Shown here piece by piece: positions 36,000 to 45,086 of a stretch of 64,000 bases of DNA; position 1 is the first letter of the stretch; each line of letters opens with the position of its first letter. A program made the translations under genes and the position numbers. The notes beneath the pieces are model-generated. The model was not told the origin of the DNA. It was given only the letters and a program-made list of their open reading frames with translations, and searched no databases. This stretch comes from Paenibacillus oleatilyticus. GTDB lineage: Bacteria; Bacillota; Bacilli; Paenibacillales; NBRC-103111. The stretch lies in contig NZ_JAHNZO010000008.1 in assembly GCF_018998565.1 (NCBI RefSeq), forward strand, positions 186,001-250,000. The letters are read 5' to 3'.

Positions 36000-37374
36000 C
36001 GCGCGCTCCTTTACATTCATCGAATCCAAGGAACCAGGTCGCCGCAAAAGCACATCCCACAGCGAGGACAAAACCGATCAGATAGTTCAACAAGTTGGAC
36101 CAGCCTAACGGGGCCGCAAGGACGATCATCGGCAGCCCCGTCAAACCGTACGAATTCGCCACTACTTGCGTAAAGACCACATAGGCACCGCCTGCCGCTC
36201 CTCCGATGCAAGCACCAACAAACGGCTTTCTCAATCGAAGATTGATGCCGAAAATGACAGGCTCCGTGATGCCCGCAAAAGATGAAATCGAGGCCGGAAG
36301 GGCTGTATCCTTCAACTTCTTGTTCCTTGTTTTCAAATAGACCGCGAGTCCGGCGCCGCCTTGCGCGACATTGGCCATCGACCAAACAGGAAGAAGGAAG
36401 TTCACTCCGATATGCGGGTCCGAGATCAAACCTGCCTCAACGGCATGCAAACTATGATGAAGTCCCGTAATCACGATGAGCGAATAAACTCCCCCGAAAA
36501 GAAAGCCGCCGATCAAGCCTCCGTGCACATAAACGGACTCCAGTCCTCGAGTAAGCAAACCGCCAATGAAAGCGCCAAGCGGCGCGATCATAAGCAGCGA
36601 GACAATTCCCGTGAACAGGACCGTAATAATCGGGATAACGAACAAGGCCATAGACGGATTCACGGCTTTCCTCAGCCCTACCTGGACCTTGCTCATCAAG
36701 TAAACGGACATCAGGACAGGAATGACCGTACCTTGGTATCCGATGGAGCCGGTCGGCAAGCCGAATATATCCGTGATATCGGAATGCGCCACGATTCCGC
36801 CGATAAAAGCGCCCAGTTCCGGAGTGCCGCCGAACTCCTTAGCGGCGCTGAAGCCAACGATGATCGGCCAAAAAAGCAGGGCGGAGGATGAGAAAAAGTT
36901 AAGCATGTTCATCCAGGCGCTGTCCGGCGCAGCCCAATGAGCGGATTGGATCGTTCCTGCCAATCCGATAAGCAAACCTCCCGCTACTATAAAAGGAAGG
37001 ATTGGGACAAAGATGTTCGACAACGTTGTTGTAAACGAAATGAGGAGATGGCGCTTTGTCCGTTTGATTGCGGAAGGAGTGGGGCCGCTCACAGAAGACT
37101 TTGCGCTGCTTGCGTCCGAATCTGCGATCGCTTCTTCCAGTTTCTTATAGACCCGATTCACCATGCCAACGCCGAAAATAATTTGGTACTGTCCGGTTCT
37201 GCTGAACACTCCCTCGACGTGATCCAGATTCTCAACAGCGGCGGTATCCGCCTTTTGTTCGTCACGCAGCTGTAATCGCAGTCGGCTCGTACAGTGAACT
37301 GCGCTTATGATGTTTTGCTTCCCGCCTAAGAGCGGCAGCAGCTTCTCGACGATTTGTTCCGCCTCAGTCCGCAA
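35992..37374 (-). CDS. PTS EIIBC permease, sucrose family
   Basis: This 460-residue membrane protein imports and phosphorylates a disaccharide, most likely sucrose. The IIB domain (1-90) has the phospho-accepting Cys28 in AVHCTSRLRLQL. The IIC domain (about 105-455) contains the family signature SSFAGITEPVIFGINLRLRK. Sucrose 6-phosphate formed would need a cytoplasmic GH32 hydrolase such as 46003-47481 or the fusion at 25084-27528. It is the first gene of a three-gene unit with EIIA and the antiterminator. GGAGGAG precedes the start. Confidence 0.9.
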   Translation of the reverse strand: MRTEAEQIVEKLLPLLGGKQNIISAVHCTSRLRLQLRDEQKADTAAVENLDHVEGVFSRTGQYQIIFGVGMVNRVYKKLEEAIADSDASSAKSSVSGPTPSAIKRTKRHLLISFTTTLSNIFVPILPFIVAGGLLIGLAGTIQSAHWAAPDSAWMNMLNFFSSSALLFWPIIVGFSAAKEFGGTPELGAFIGGIVAHSDITDIFGLPTGSIGYQGTVIPVLMSVYLMSKVQVGLRKAVNPSMALFVIPIITVLFTGIVSLLMIAPLGAFIGGLLTRGLESVYVHGGLIGGFLFGGVYSLIVITGLHHSLHAVEAGLISDPHIGVNFLLPVWSMANVAQGGAGLAVYLKTRNKKLKDTALPASISSFAGITEPVIFGINLRLRKPFVGACIGGAAGGAYVVFTQVVANSYGLTGLPMIVLAAPLGWSNLLNYLIGFVLAVGCAFAATWFLGFDECKGARDV

Positions 37375-37406
37375 TCGCTATCTCCTCCTCTACGCATTAT
37401 TAGCTG

Positions 37407-37432
37407 TTATACCATTCGTTTATACCATTCGT
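37407..37432. repeat. 13-bp perfect tandem repeat before the PTS operon
   Basis: TTATACCATTCGT occurs twice in direct succession, 33 to 58 bp before the EIIBC start. A pair of half-sites for a regulator is possible. I found no RAT element here. Confidence 0.5.
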
Positions 37433-37466
37433 TTTCGGTTCGCTTCTTTTCAATTAAAAACAAAAT

Positions 37467-37501
37467 GCCAAAACTCGCCCATCGGGCGAGCTTGTTTTGG
37501 C
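37467..37501 (-). terminator. Terminator of the GH68 operon
   Basis: On the minus strand CTCGCCC and GGGCGAG form the stem top and GCCAAAAC/GTTTTGGC the base, followed by TTTTGTTTTT. Confidence 0.85.
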
Positions 37502-37532
37502 GGTGTGCCATAATATTAAATAGAAAGCGGAC

Positions 37533-38867
37533 TTACTTGATCCAACCCTGCGGCAGAACCTTTTCGATCTGCGTTCGATCCCCTTTAATGGAAATCTTTA
37601 CCGTAGGCGCCAACGTGCCGCCGAAGTGGCTGAACTGGAATTCCGGAGATTGGTTGCCTACATCGCCAATCGTTAGGTTGTCCAGATCGCCGAAATGAGC
37701 GAATCCTACTACATTCAGTTCCGGCGTGACCAACCAGGAATAGGCTTGGTACGGATTTTCCGGGGGATTAGCCAAGACCAGGCCGCTTCCATTAAGCGGC
37801 TTGTAGCCGCCGATCAACGTATCGGAGACGAATCCGTACATGCCTTCCGGTCCATGCAGCCCTTCAGCGTATTTGTTGATATGGCTGTCGGTGAACAGGT
37901 AGTATTTCTTGTCTTTGACGACCACATGCGGGCGTTCCAGTTCTTCGTTCACATAGTTCGCTTCCATCAGCGGCGGAAGCAGCTTAAAGTTCGTCAAGTC
38001 GCCGTTCACCACTTCGGCTATGCCGATGTTGCCGTTGGCGTGCACGGCGCCGGCCGGCACCGGATGCTGCCGAAGATACTCCCCGCTTCCGGCGTATTCG
38101 GGCTTGAAGCTCCGCTCGCCGACAGCGCCGCCGGAGTTGCCTTCGAAGAGCAAATATTCCTTGCCTGTCTTCGGGTCTTTAAACCACATCGGGTCGCGGA
38201 ACGCATAGCCGCCTTCCCCTTGCTGCGCTTGCTCTTTGGTCTGGTAGTATTTCCCGTCCGGTTCCAGAATAACGCGGTGCTGCCCCCAGTTCTCGAATCG
38301 CACACCGGTGCTGTCGGCCACAATACGGCCCGCGGCGCTGGCAATGCGCTGCTCGTAGGTAAGCTGAGCCTGGCCCTCCCGTCCGGTCGCGGTGTAGAAG
38401 GCGTGAATTTGATCGCCATCGAGCATCGCCGAACCGGCCCATTGGCGCTGGCCGAGCGCTGTTCCCGCCGGGAACAATTCGCCGCCCAGGGTCCAGTCTT
38501 TGCCGTTCTTCGAGTAGAAGTAGCGGATCGTCGCAATATCGTGCACTTTGCCGGGAAGAACAGTATTCGGGGCGGAAAGCGAGAAGATCACTTTCCAGCC
38601 TTTGTAGGATGCGATGTTCCCGTCGCGGTCCAGCAGCGGCCACGTATCCCAGATGTGGTAGCCGGGAGCCATCTTTTCCAGCTTGCTTACATCGATGTAA
38701 GGCAACGTATTATCTTGATTCAGTTCGATTTTCGAAACGTCTTCCCGGGTCCAGTTGACTGTCTGTTCTCCTCCTTGGGCGAACGCAGGATGAACGGACA
38801 ACCCAGAAGTGACGATACACGCGGCCAATGCGGCGGCAGCCAAGCCCTTCATGTTGATTCGAATCAT
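37533..38867 (-). CDS. Secreted GH68 fructansucrase (levansucrase or inulosucrase), copy 2
   Basis: This 444-residue secreted enzyme transfers fructose from sucrose to a growing fructan. The signal peptide ends near AFA (residues 28-30). The GH68 triad is complete: nucleophile Asp74 (WDTWPL), stabilising Asp225 (FRDPMW) and acid/base Glu311 (LERPHVV). The start at 38867 follows GAGGAG; the longer frame to 38930 overlaps the preceding gene. It is the second of two tandem GH68 genes, 46 bp after the first, and shares the upstream RAT-controlled leader. Whether the product is levan or inulin cannot be read from the sequence by eye. Confidence 0.9.
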   Translation of the reverse strand: MIRINMKGLAAAALAACIVTSGLSVHPAFAQGGEQTVNWTREDVSKIELNQDNTLPYIDVSKLEKMAPGYHIWDTWPLLDRDGNIASYKGWKVIFSLSAPNTVLPGKVHDIATIRYFYSKNGKDWTLGGELFPAGTALGQRQWAGSAMLDGDQIHAFYTATGREGQAQLTYEQRIASAAGRIVADSTGVRFENWGQHRVILEPDGKYYQTKEQAQQGEGGYAFRDPMWFKDPKTGKEYLLFEGNSGGAVGERSFKPEYAGSGEYLRQHPVPAGAVHANGNIGIAEVVNGDLTNFKLLPPLMEANYVNEELERPHVVVKDKKYYLFTDSHINKYAEGLHGPEGMYGFVSDTLIGGYKPLNGSGLVLANPPENPYQAYSWLVTPELNVVGFAHFGDLDNLTIGDVGNQSPEFQFSHFGGTLAPTVKISIKGDRTQIEKVLPQGWIK

Positions 38868-38913
38868 TGTTTGCTTGCTCCTCTCCAGTTGGTTCGTCCC
38901 CGATCGGGACCGC

Positions 38914-40275
38914 TTAGCGGTTCGCGCCAAACGGCTTGATTTCGCCGGCTTGCTCCTCTTTACCGACTTCCGATTTGTCGCCGCTCAGGTTGATTTTCAG
39001 CGTGGTGTTGAACGTGCCGCCGAATTTGACATTGCCGTTTCCATCTCTCGGCTCGTTAACGAAGCTAATCACCTGTTGATTGGGAAGAACCATCCAGGAA
39101 TAGGCTTGATAAGGGTTGGAAGCCGGATTGGCGACGACGAGTCCGCTGCCGTTCATGGGTTTGTAGTCTGCGCGAAGGCCGCCTTTGCCGTAGAAGCCGT
39201 ATACGCCGTCAGGGCCGGTCAGACCCGGAGCATAAGTAAACGTGTGACTGATCGTGAACAAATAGTACTCATCGCCGTTGACGACAACATGCGGCCGTTC
39301 CAACTGGTGGTTGGTGCCGATCGATTCGACAAGAGGCGGCAGCAGCTTCAACTTGGTGACGTCGTGATCCAATACTTCCGCTATGCCGATATTGCCGTTG
39401 TACAAAGCCGCCCGATCCGGGACGGAATGCGTACGGCGGTATTCCTCGTCCCCGATATTTTCCGGCTTCATCGCATAGTTGTCGCCCGCTTGACCTTCAA
39501 AGATAATATATTCTTTGCCGGTGTTCGGATCGCGGAAAAAGAACGGATCACGGAAGGCGGTAATGATATTTCCTTTGTTTTGGAATTGCTGAATCGTTTC
39601 GTAATACTTGCCGTCCGCTTGCAGAATAATTTGGTGATCGCCTTCGTTCGTTAGATGCACGCCATTTTTATCGGCGCTGATATCAAAGGTGGTCTTGGCG
39701 ATGCGCTGCTCTGCCCGGGTCGTCCAGTTGTCCTCGTTCCACGCCTTGCCGCCGCCTGCGTTCATATCCGTGGTTGCCGTGTAGAACAGATGCACTTTGC
39801 CGTTCTCATCGAGCATTGCCGTACCGGCCCATTGCATATGTCCGTAAGCTTTGTTTTCATCATACGGAACCCCGGCGTACACCCAATCTTTTCCGTTTTT
39901 CGAGTAAAACATTCCGATTCTGGCATGCGTATGGCGCTCGCCCCATCCATAAGTGCGTGGAGCAACCAAAGCGAAGGCAACTCTATACCCCTTGATGTTC
40001 GCAAGTGAGCCGTCCCGGTTCTGCAACGGCCATGTATCCCAAACCCATTGATCCGGTGCGACAAGATCGAAGTCTATATTCACTTCAGGAGCGGTATTTT
40101 CATTCGTCAGCGTTACTTTCTCCGCTTGCTGGCGGGACCAGATCGCGGTGAAATTATCGGGAACGCCCGCGCTTATTGCTTTAGCGGCCGACACATAATT
40201 GCCTGCCAAACTGCTTGCAAGAATCGTAGTTCCCAGCACCAGTGTTCCGAATTTAAACATTACTTTCGCTTTCAT
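38914..40275 (-). CDS. Secreted GH68 fructansucrase (levansucrase or inulosucrase), copy 1
   Basis: This 453-residue GH68 enzyme has a signal peptide (about 1-30, ending YVSAA). Its catalytic residues are Asp80 (WDTWPL), Asp243 (FRDPFF) and Glu326 (LERPHVV). It polymerises fructose from sucrose outside the cell or hydrolyses sucrose. GGGAGGA precedes the ATG. Its mRNA leader contains a RAT element overlapping a terminator (40373-40460), so expression should depend on an antiterminator of the SacY/SacT type, as for B. subtilis sacB. It differs considerably from copy 2, so the duplication is not recent. Confidence 0.92.
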   Translation of the reverse strand: MKAKVMFKFGTLVLGTTILASSLAGNYVSAAKAISAGVPDNFTAIWSRQQAEKVTLTNENTAPEVNIDFDLVAPDQWVWDTWPLQNRDGSLANIKGYRVAFALVAPRTYGWGERHTHARIGMFYSKNGKDWVYAGVPYDENKAYGHMQWAGTAMLDENGKVHLFYTATTDMNAGGGKAWNEDNWTTRAEQRIAKTTFDISADKNGVHLTNEGDHQIILQADGKYYETIQQFQNKGNIITAFRDPFFFRDPNTGKEYIIFEGQAGDNYAMKPENIGDEEYRRTHSVPDRAALYNGNIGIAEVLDHDVTKLKLLPPLVESIGTNHQLERPHVVVNGDEYYLFTISHTFTYAPGLTGPDGVYGFYGKGGLRADYKPMNGSGLVVANPASNPYQAYSWMVLPNQQVISFVNEPRDGNGNVKFGGTFNTTLKINLSGDKSEVGKEEQAGEIKPFGANR

Positions 40276-40372
40276 TTGTATTCCTCCCTAAGAGTGGCAT
40301 TGATTTTCTCGATTCCGCTATTACAGGCGTGATAATCTCTGTTTTCTCCCCCTCCCCGATTTTGCGGGCAAT

Positions 40373-40436
40373 AAAAAAGACCTAAAACGTTCAAAATCGC
40401 GCGCCTGAGGCACGATTCTGAAAACATTTTAGGTCT
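40373..40436 (-). terminator. Leader terminator controlled by the RAT element
   Basis: On the minus strand AGACCTAAAA... pairs over more than 20 bases with ...TTTTAGGTCT and is followed by TTTTTT. Its 5' arm shares the AGACC end of the RAT hairpin, so the two structures are mutually exclusive. Confidence 0.92.
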
Positions 40437-40460
40437 TGCCTGCTTTAGCAGTAACAATCC
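40432..40460 (-). promoter_or_regulatory. RAT (ribonucleic antiterminator) element
   Basis: Read on the minus strand, the 29 bases begin GGATTGTTACTG and end AAAGCAGGCAAGACC. This is an almost exact match to the SacY/SacT/LicT RAT sequences of Bacillus. Binding of the CAT domain of an antiterminator (34616-35467) would prevent formation of the overlapping terminator and turn on the two GH68 genes. Confidence 0.93.
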
Positions 40461-40488
40461 CGCGCTTTGTAGTTTTGCTTGCTTTTTT

Positions 40489-40518
40489 ATTCTATCTTTA
40501 TTTCGACGACAAGTTCAA
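40489..40518 (-). promoter_or_regulatory. Promoter of the GH68 leader
   Basis: On the minus strand TTGAAC (40518-40513) and TAGAAT (40494-40489) are 18 bp apart and lie about 30 bp before the RAT, the usual distance in sac leaders. Confidence 0.6.
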
Positions 40519-41057
40519 TAGGTAAATGATCCCATATCATTATAGGACTCAGACCTAGAGAAAAGTAACGACTGCGATGATTACGCCGGTACAAAAGGCT
40601 TACGGCTTCCATTAATGTTCTACTGCTTATCTCAAACACGTCGGTAAACTTTACCAAGCTTTTGTGCATTTTTCGAAACGTATATCCATAGCACAAAACA
40701 GATAATAACTCGCCCTCCCACTAAAAAGTAATGTTATCTCCCGTTTTCTCACGTAATCTCAATATTTCGACTTTGACAGTCTGAGCGGTAGTAGTGAAGA
40801 ATGTAGCCCATGCAACTGAATGGAATCAGAGCGTAGGCGGGAACAGAGCTTAGGATATCAGACTCTCCAAAACTGTGGATAATTGGGTATAATCGCACAG
40901 TTGGATATCCACATTCACCCTCGGGGTTTGACCCTCCCATGTCACGCTGGGTCTATGCCCTCACATTCCTTCGTTCTCAAGGGGTAGATGCCAATTCTTG
41001 CTCCTTTACGGTTTAAGGGAGCATGTTGCAAGTGCAATTAATAATCGTCGCAATTTG
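40519..41057. other. Non-coding stretch
   Basis: I see no supported gene between the GH68 promoter and the exo-levanase terminator. Short minus-strand frames here lack ribosome binding sites and known motifs. Confidence 0.5.
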
Positions 41058-41100
41058 AAAAAGACTGTAAGCATGTCTCATGGAAACACACTCACAGTCT
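41058..41100 (-). terminator. Terminator of the exo-levanase gene
   Basis: On the minus strand AGACTGTGAGTGTGT pairs (with G-U pairs) with ACATGCTTACAGTCT and is followed by TTTTTC. Confidence 0.8.
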
Positions 41101-41108
41101 GACATACG

Positions 41109-44100
41109 CTATTCGACGACTTCCATCCTCCACTTTTGCCGGTCAAGTACGGGATCAGGCTCGCTTAAGCTCAGCCCGTTTCCGTTTTCTGAAACCTCAA
41201 ACACTTTCCCGTTATGAACTGAAGATATGCTTACGGTGCCGTCTTCGTTCCGATGGAGCAGCCATCGCTGATTGTTAAAGCCAAGGTAGCTATACAACTG
41301 GATTTTGTTTTGTCCCGTATCGAGATCCAAAGCTTTGCCTTCCAGGGTACGGATAGAGTAGGAGCCATGCTCATCGCCTGTAGGCACCAAAACCCAAGTT
41401 TGCGCGGCTTCGCCTTCTCCTGCAACCTTAAGAGTGGCCGGCTCCCCGTTTTCCGATTTGGACGTATAAAGAAATCCGTCAGTCGCGATATTCGTGAATC
41501 TTGCCTTTTGCAGCTTAGCCGCTTGCATTGAGCTGGCTTTAACATTTTGATAATAAGCCTGACCTCCGAATACATGCAGCCCGAAGTGTCCATCTGCAAA
41601 CGTGCCGTCCTTAAGGTCCATGATCCTTGTTCCGTCCACGAAGATTTGGATATACGGTCCATCGGCTTCGATTTTGACGCTGTAGGTTTTCCCGGGCTGT
41701 ACAAAAGCCGGTACCTTCGCCAGCACCTGTCTGTCCGCAAAGCCTCCGTCGATCTTGTAGAAGAGCCTGAAGGCCTTCATATTCGGATCCAGATTAAAAT
41801 AGTATCCGCTGCTTCCGTCCCGGCTCGCCCGGAACAAAAGGGAACCTGCCCCGCCGGATTCGGCAAGCATCATCTCCGCTTCGTAGACGAAATTGCCCGC
41901 CGTTTCCTGTGCCATATAATGGGCATCGCTTGGATAACTGCCACGGATACCGCGCTCGGTAGCTACCCATTTTAACGAAGCCGGATCGGAAGTCCAGCCG
42001 GTTAGATTCGTCAGGAACTTGCCGTCATACACCTTTACGGGCACGGTCGCCGCTGCTTTCCCGTTTAGAGTAGTAATGGTAATAGCAGCTTCGCCTTTGC
42101 CGGTCGCCCGAATAACGGCTTTCGCGTGGTCGGCTTGTTCGATCCTCACAATATTTGAATCGCTTGTTTTCCATTTGATCGGCTGTGTCCCGTTCCGTTT
42201 GCCGTTCTCTACTGCGACATTCAAAATTTGACTGTCCCCGACATTCATTTCCCGGATGCTTGTATCCGCCAACATTCGGGTTGTGCCATCCGCCGTTTGG
42301 TTCCACACGTTCTTAAGCGCATACACCTTCATAGACAGCACGTTCACCTTGCCGCCATCGGTGTAAAAGCTCATGCCCCGGCTTGACGGGTCGGGGAAGA
42401 TGACATCCGTGAAGACAACCCTGCCGTCATTCCCGAACACCTCAACGGAGGATTTATCCACGAAAACATGAAGTTTAACACGTCGGCCCTCCGGCTGAAG
42501 CGGAGCTGTGTGAACCGTTGAAAATAAATTTGAAAAATCGGATGCGCCTGAATTCGAACGATCCACGAACATCTGTTTTTCAGCGACTTGATATCCTACA
42601 ATGGTTCTTTGGTCGTTTCCTTCGCGGAGATGAAACCCGAATTCACGCACCCCGCTTCCCTGCGGAATTTCAATTTCGGCTTCGATTTCATAAGCTCCTG
42701 AAGCGATACCCTGAAGCAAATTCGCCCCATTCGGGTTCACTTCTTTATGGACCGCGGTATAAAGCTCGCTTCGCAAAGACTTAAGCTCTTCGATCGGAGC
42801 CTGAGCGAGCCGAATTCCCTCTTCCGTCCGCCTTAGCGTCACTTCTCTCGGCAGCGTAATTTCTCCCTTCCAGCCTACGGTTGGGAATGCGAAGGGATAA
42901 TCCCAATTGGTCATCCAAGCCATCATGATCCGTCGATGATCCGGCAGATTGGAGAAGGACATGGACGCATAAAATTCCTTGCCGTAATCCGTTCGCAGCA
43001 CCTTGCCGACGGGATTATCGTTGAAAAACTTCCCTTCCGTAGTCAACTCGCCGACAAAATACTCCGCATCCGAGCCTTGCGTCTTCGGATTGGCGCCCGT
43101 ACTGATCATGAGCACCCATTTTTTCTCACCCGTCCCTTCCACCGTTAAAGGAAACAAGTCCGGGCATTCCCATACCCCGCCGCGAACATAATTTCCATAG
43201 CCGAAATTATCGGTCAGCGTCCAATCGAGCAAATTCGTCGAGGTAAAAAAACGGATGTGGTCCCCTCCGGACACGACCATCACCCAACGGCCGTTCTCCT
43301 CGTCCCTGATAACCTTGGGATCGCGAAAGTCCCAGCCGCCCGGGTCATCTCCTTGCTTTCCGGGATTTTCGATCACAATCGGCCGCTCCTTGGAGTACTT
43401 CCAGGTACGCCCTTGATCTGTACTATAAGCGAGCCCGATACGCTGATTGCTCCCAGGCAAATCCGGGTTATAGGACGTATAATAGGCGATCAGTCCTTTG
43501 CCTCCCGATTCTGTGAATAACCCGGACGCATTCTCCAGATCGGCAACAGCCGAGCCTGACCATACGTGTCCGTAATCATTCCACGGCAAGGCGATCGGAA
43601 GCCGCTTCCAATTCACCAGATCGGTACTGACTGCATGGGCCCAGGTTCCCCCATCCTGATGAAACAGATGGTATTCGCCTTCGTAGTAGACAAGCCCGTT
43701 CGGATCGCTGGCGGACCCGCGGGCAGGCGAGTAGTGATAAGCGGGGCGAAACTGTTCCGTGTAATAGTCGGCTGCCGCAGTCACATACATATTTTGAAAG
43801 TAAACGCTTCCATTCAAGGCGGAAAATCCGACGTGCCCACTTTTAAAGCTGTTGTCGGTAATATCGACAGCAGCCTCGGCGTACCCGTCGACAAATACCC
43901 GAATCCGATTGCCGACGGCATAGATTTCGACATGATGTCTAGAGTCCGGTTGCGTAAGATAGGACTGTGCTGAAGTTTTGATGACGGTACCATCCGCTTT
44001 TCGCAGCTGGGCCCGGACTTGATTGCCGTCTTTCCGTAAAGAAACCGCATAGCCCGAAAGCCCCGTTTTATCGGTCCTGAAGAGCATAGCACCATCCGCC

Positions 44101-44909
44101 GAATCCCTGCCGAAGGACATATCCCCTTCAAATATGACATTATGGGTTAACCCAAAAATTTGCACCGCTTGCTGCCCGGCGGCTCCCGTTCCTTTATAGC
44201 CTCTAAGATCGGGCCTCCAAGTTCCGGCACGGTGCTGCGGGGTGCCGAGATTCCCTCTCATGCCGCTTACTTTCACGTTCTGAAAGAGCGCCGAGCCGTC
44301 CCAGACATGCAGCCCAAGATACCCCGAACTGTAGGTATCATCTTTTATATCGATGAGCGGTTGGTACCTATCTCCCCAATAAACCTTGATGTTGTCCCCT
44401 TCCACTTTCACCTTCAAATGATAAATTTCGCCCGCCGCAAGGGCGACCTGCCGTTCCACCTTTAGCGTTCCCTTCCCGTTGGCATCCTTCAAACGGAACA
44501 GACCGGCTTGAGGCACAAGCTGTAACATATAAGAAGACCAACCTTCCTCGTTGGAGCGGAAGAGCAGTGTTGCATCGGCGTTCATATCCGTCAGCATGAT
44601 GTCCGCCTCATAAATAAAATCATCCGCCACAGTATCCGAGATGGCCAGAACATTCTCTTTGGGTTCGGAGGCCAGCCGAATCCCTTGCTCTGTATCCTCC
44701 AGCCTCCCTTTCCCGGAGATTCTCCAGCCCGATAGATCACTATTCGATTTGATTGCGCTTTCAGAAATGAGAGCTTCCTCCTTTTCGGTTTGAAGTGCCG
44801 ATAGCTCCCCGGCTGCCCGGCCCGTTGACGGAAAGGCGGTCAACATCGGAACCGAAGTGAAAAGCAGCATACAGGATAATAGAATAGGCAAACCTTTCTC
44901 GAATTTCAT
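41109..44909 (-). CDS. Secreted exo-levanase, GH32 with CBM66 domains
   Basis: This 1,266-residue secreted fructanase has a signal peptide (about 1-33) and two CBM66-like levan-binding domains (about 55-215 and 230-378; both with GYLGLHV / GHVGFSA and FQNVKV / FQNMYV). GH32 follows (388-870: Asp402 in SASDPNGLVYY, Arg529-Asp530 in FRDPK, Glu581 in WECPDLFPL), then a BIG2-like domain (about 885-965). A third CBM66 (about 970-1118) and a C-terminal beta-trefoil-like region (about 1125-1266, NNQRWLL, RQKWRM) end the protein. The usual WMNDPNG is altered to SASDPNG but keeps the nucleophile. It should release fructose or levanbiose from levan made by the GH68 enzymes. Confidence 0.9.
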   Translation of the reverse strand: MKFEKGLPILLSCMLLFTSVPMLTAFPSTGRAAGELSALQTEKEEALISESAIKSNSDLSGWRISGKGRLEDTEQGIRLASEPKENVLAISDTVADDFIYEADIMLTDMNADATLLFRSNEEGWSSYMLQLVPQAGLFRLKDANGKGTLKVERQVALAAGEIYHLKVKVEGDNIKVYWGDRYQPLIDIKDDTYSSGYLGLHVWDGSALFQNVKVSGMRGNLGTPQHRAGTWRPDLRGYKGTGAAGQQAVQIFGLTHNVIFEGDMSFGRDSADGAMLFRTDKTGLSGYAVSLRKDGNQVRAQLRKADGTVIKTSAQSYLTQPDSRHHVEIYAVGNRIRVFVDGYAEAAVDITDNSFKSGHVGFSALNGSVYFQNMYVTAAADYYTEQFRPAYHYSPARGSASDPNGLVYYEGEYHLFHQDGGTWAHAVSTDLVNWKRLPIALPWNDYGHVWSGSAVADLENASGLFTESGGKGLIAYYTSYNPDLPGSNQRIGLAYSTDQGRTWKYSKERPIVIENPGKQGDDPGGWDFRDPKVIRDEENGRWVMVVSGGDHIRFFTSTNLLDWTLTDNFGYGNYVRGGVWECPDLFPLTVEGTGEKKWVLMISTGANPKTQGSDAEYFVGELTTEGKFFNDNPVGKVLRTDYGKEFYASMSFSNLPDHRRIMMAWMTNWDYPFAFPTVGWKGEITLPREVTLRRTEEGIRLAQAPIEELKSLRSELYTAVHKEVNPNGANLLQGIASGAYEIEAEIEIPQGSGVREFGFHLREGNDQRTIVGYQVAEKQMFVDRSNSGASDFSNLFSTVHTAPLQPEGRRVKLHVFVDKSSVEVFGNDGRVVFTDVIFPDPSSRGMSFYTDGGKVNVLSMKVYALKNVWNQTADGTTRMLADTSIREMNVGDSQILNVAVENGKRNGTQPIKWKTSDSNIVRIEQADHAKAVIRATGKGEAAITITTLNGKAAATVPVKVYDGKFLTNLTGWTSDPASLKWVATERGIRGSYPSDAHYMAQETAGNFVYEAEMMLAESGGAGSLLFRASRDGSSGYYFNLDPNMKAFRLFYKIDGGFADRQVLAKVPAFVQPGKTYSVKIEADGPYIQIFVDGTRIMDLKDGTFADGHFGLHVFGGQAYYQNVKASSMQAAKLQKARFTNIATDGFLYTSKSENGEPATLKVAGEGEAAQTWVLVPTGDEHGSYSIRTLEGKALDLDTGQNKIQLYSYLGFNNQRWLLHRNEDGTVSISSVHNGKVFEVSENGNGLSLSEPDPVLDRQKWRMEVVE

Positions 44910-45086
44910 CCATAGGCCTCCTCTATTCTTTCAAGGTAACAATAAGCAATACCATTGCGTAAAGGGTCTATTATTGAACCCGCTGTCACTGCGTTCCCTT
45001 CCCTGAATCATGGGAATAAAGGAGCTGCTCGCACAGCCAGCCCCCCTTTTTACAAATCGGCCGAACATTATAGCTGCAGCGTCAAG

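Noticed and set aside
37695..38939. A 414-codon plus-strand ORF opposite the GH68 genes
   Set aside because: It is an exact antisense shadow of two enzymes with intact catalytic motifs and has no recognisable domain.
40487..40696. Minus-strand 69-codon ORF just before the RAT leader
   Set aside because: It overlaps the GH68 promoter, lacks a ribosome binding site and has no family resemblance I can defend.
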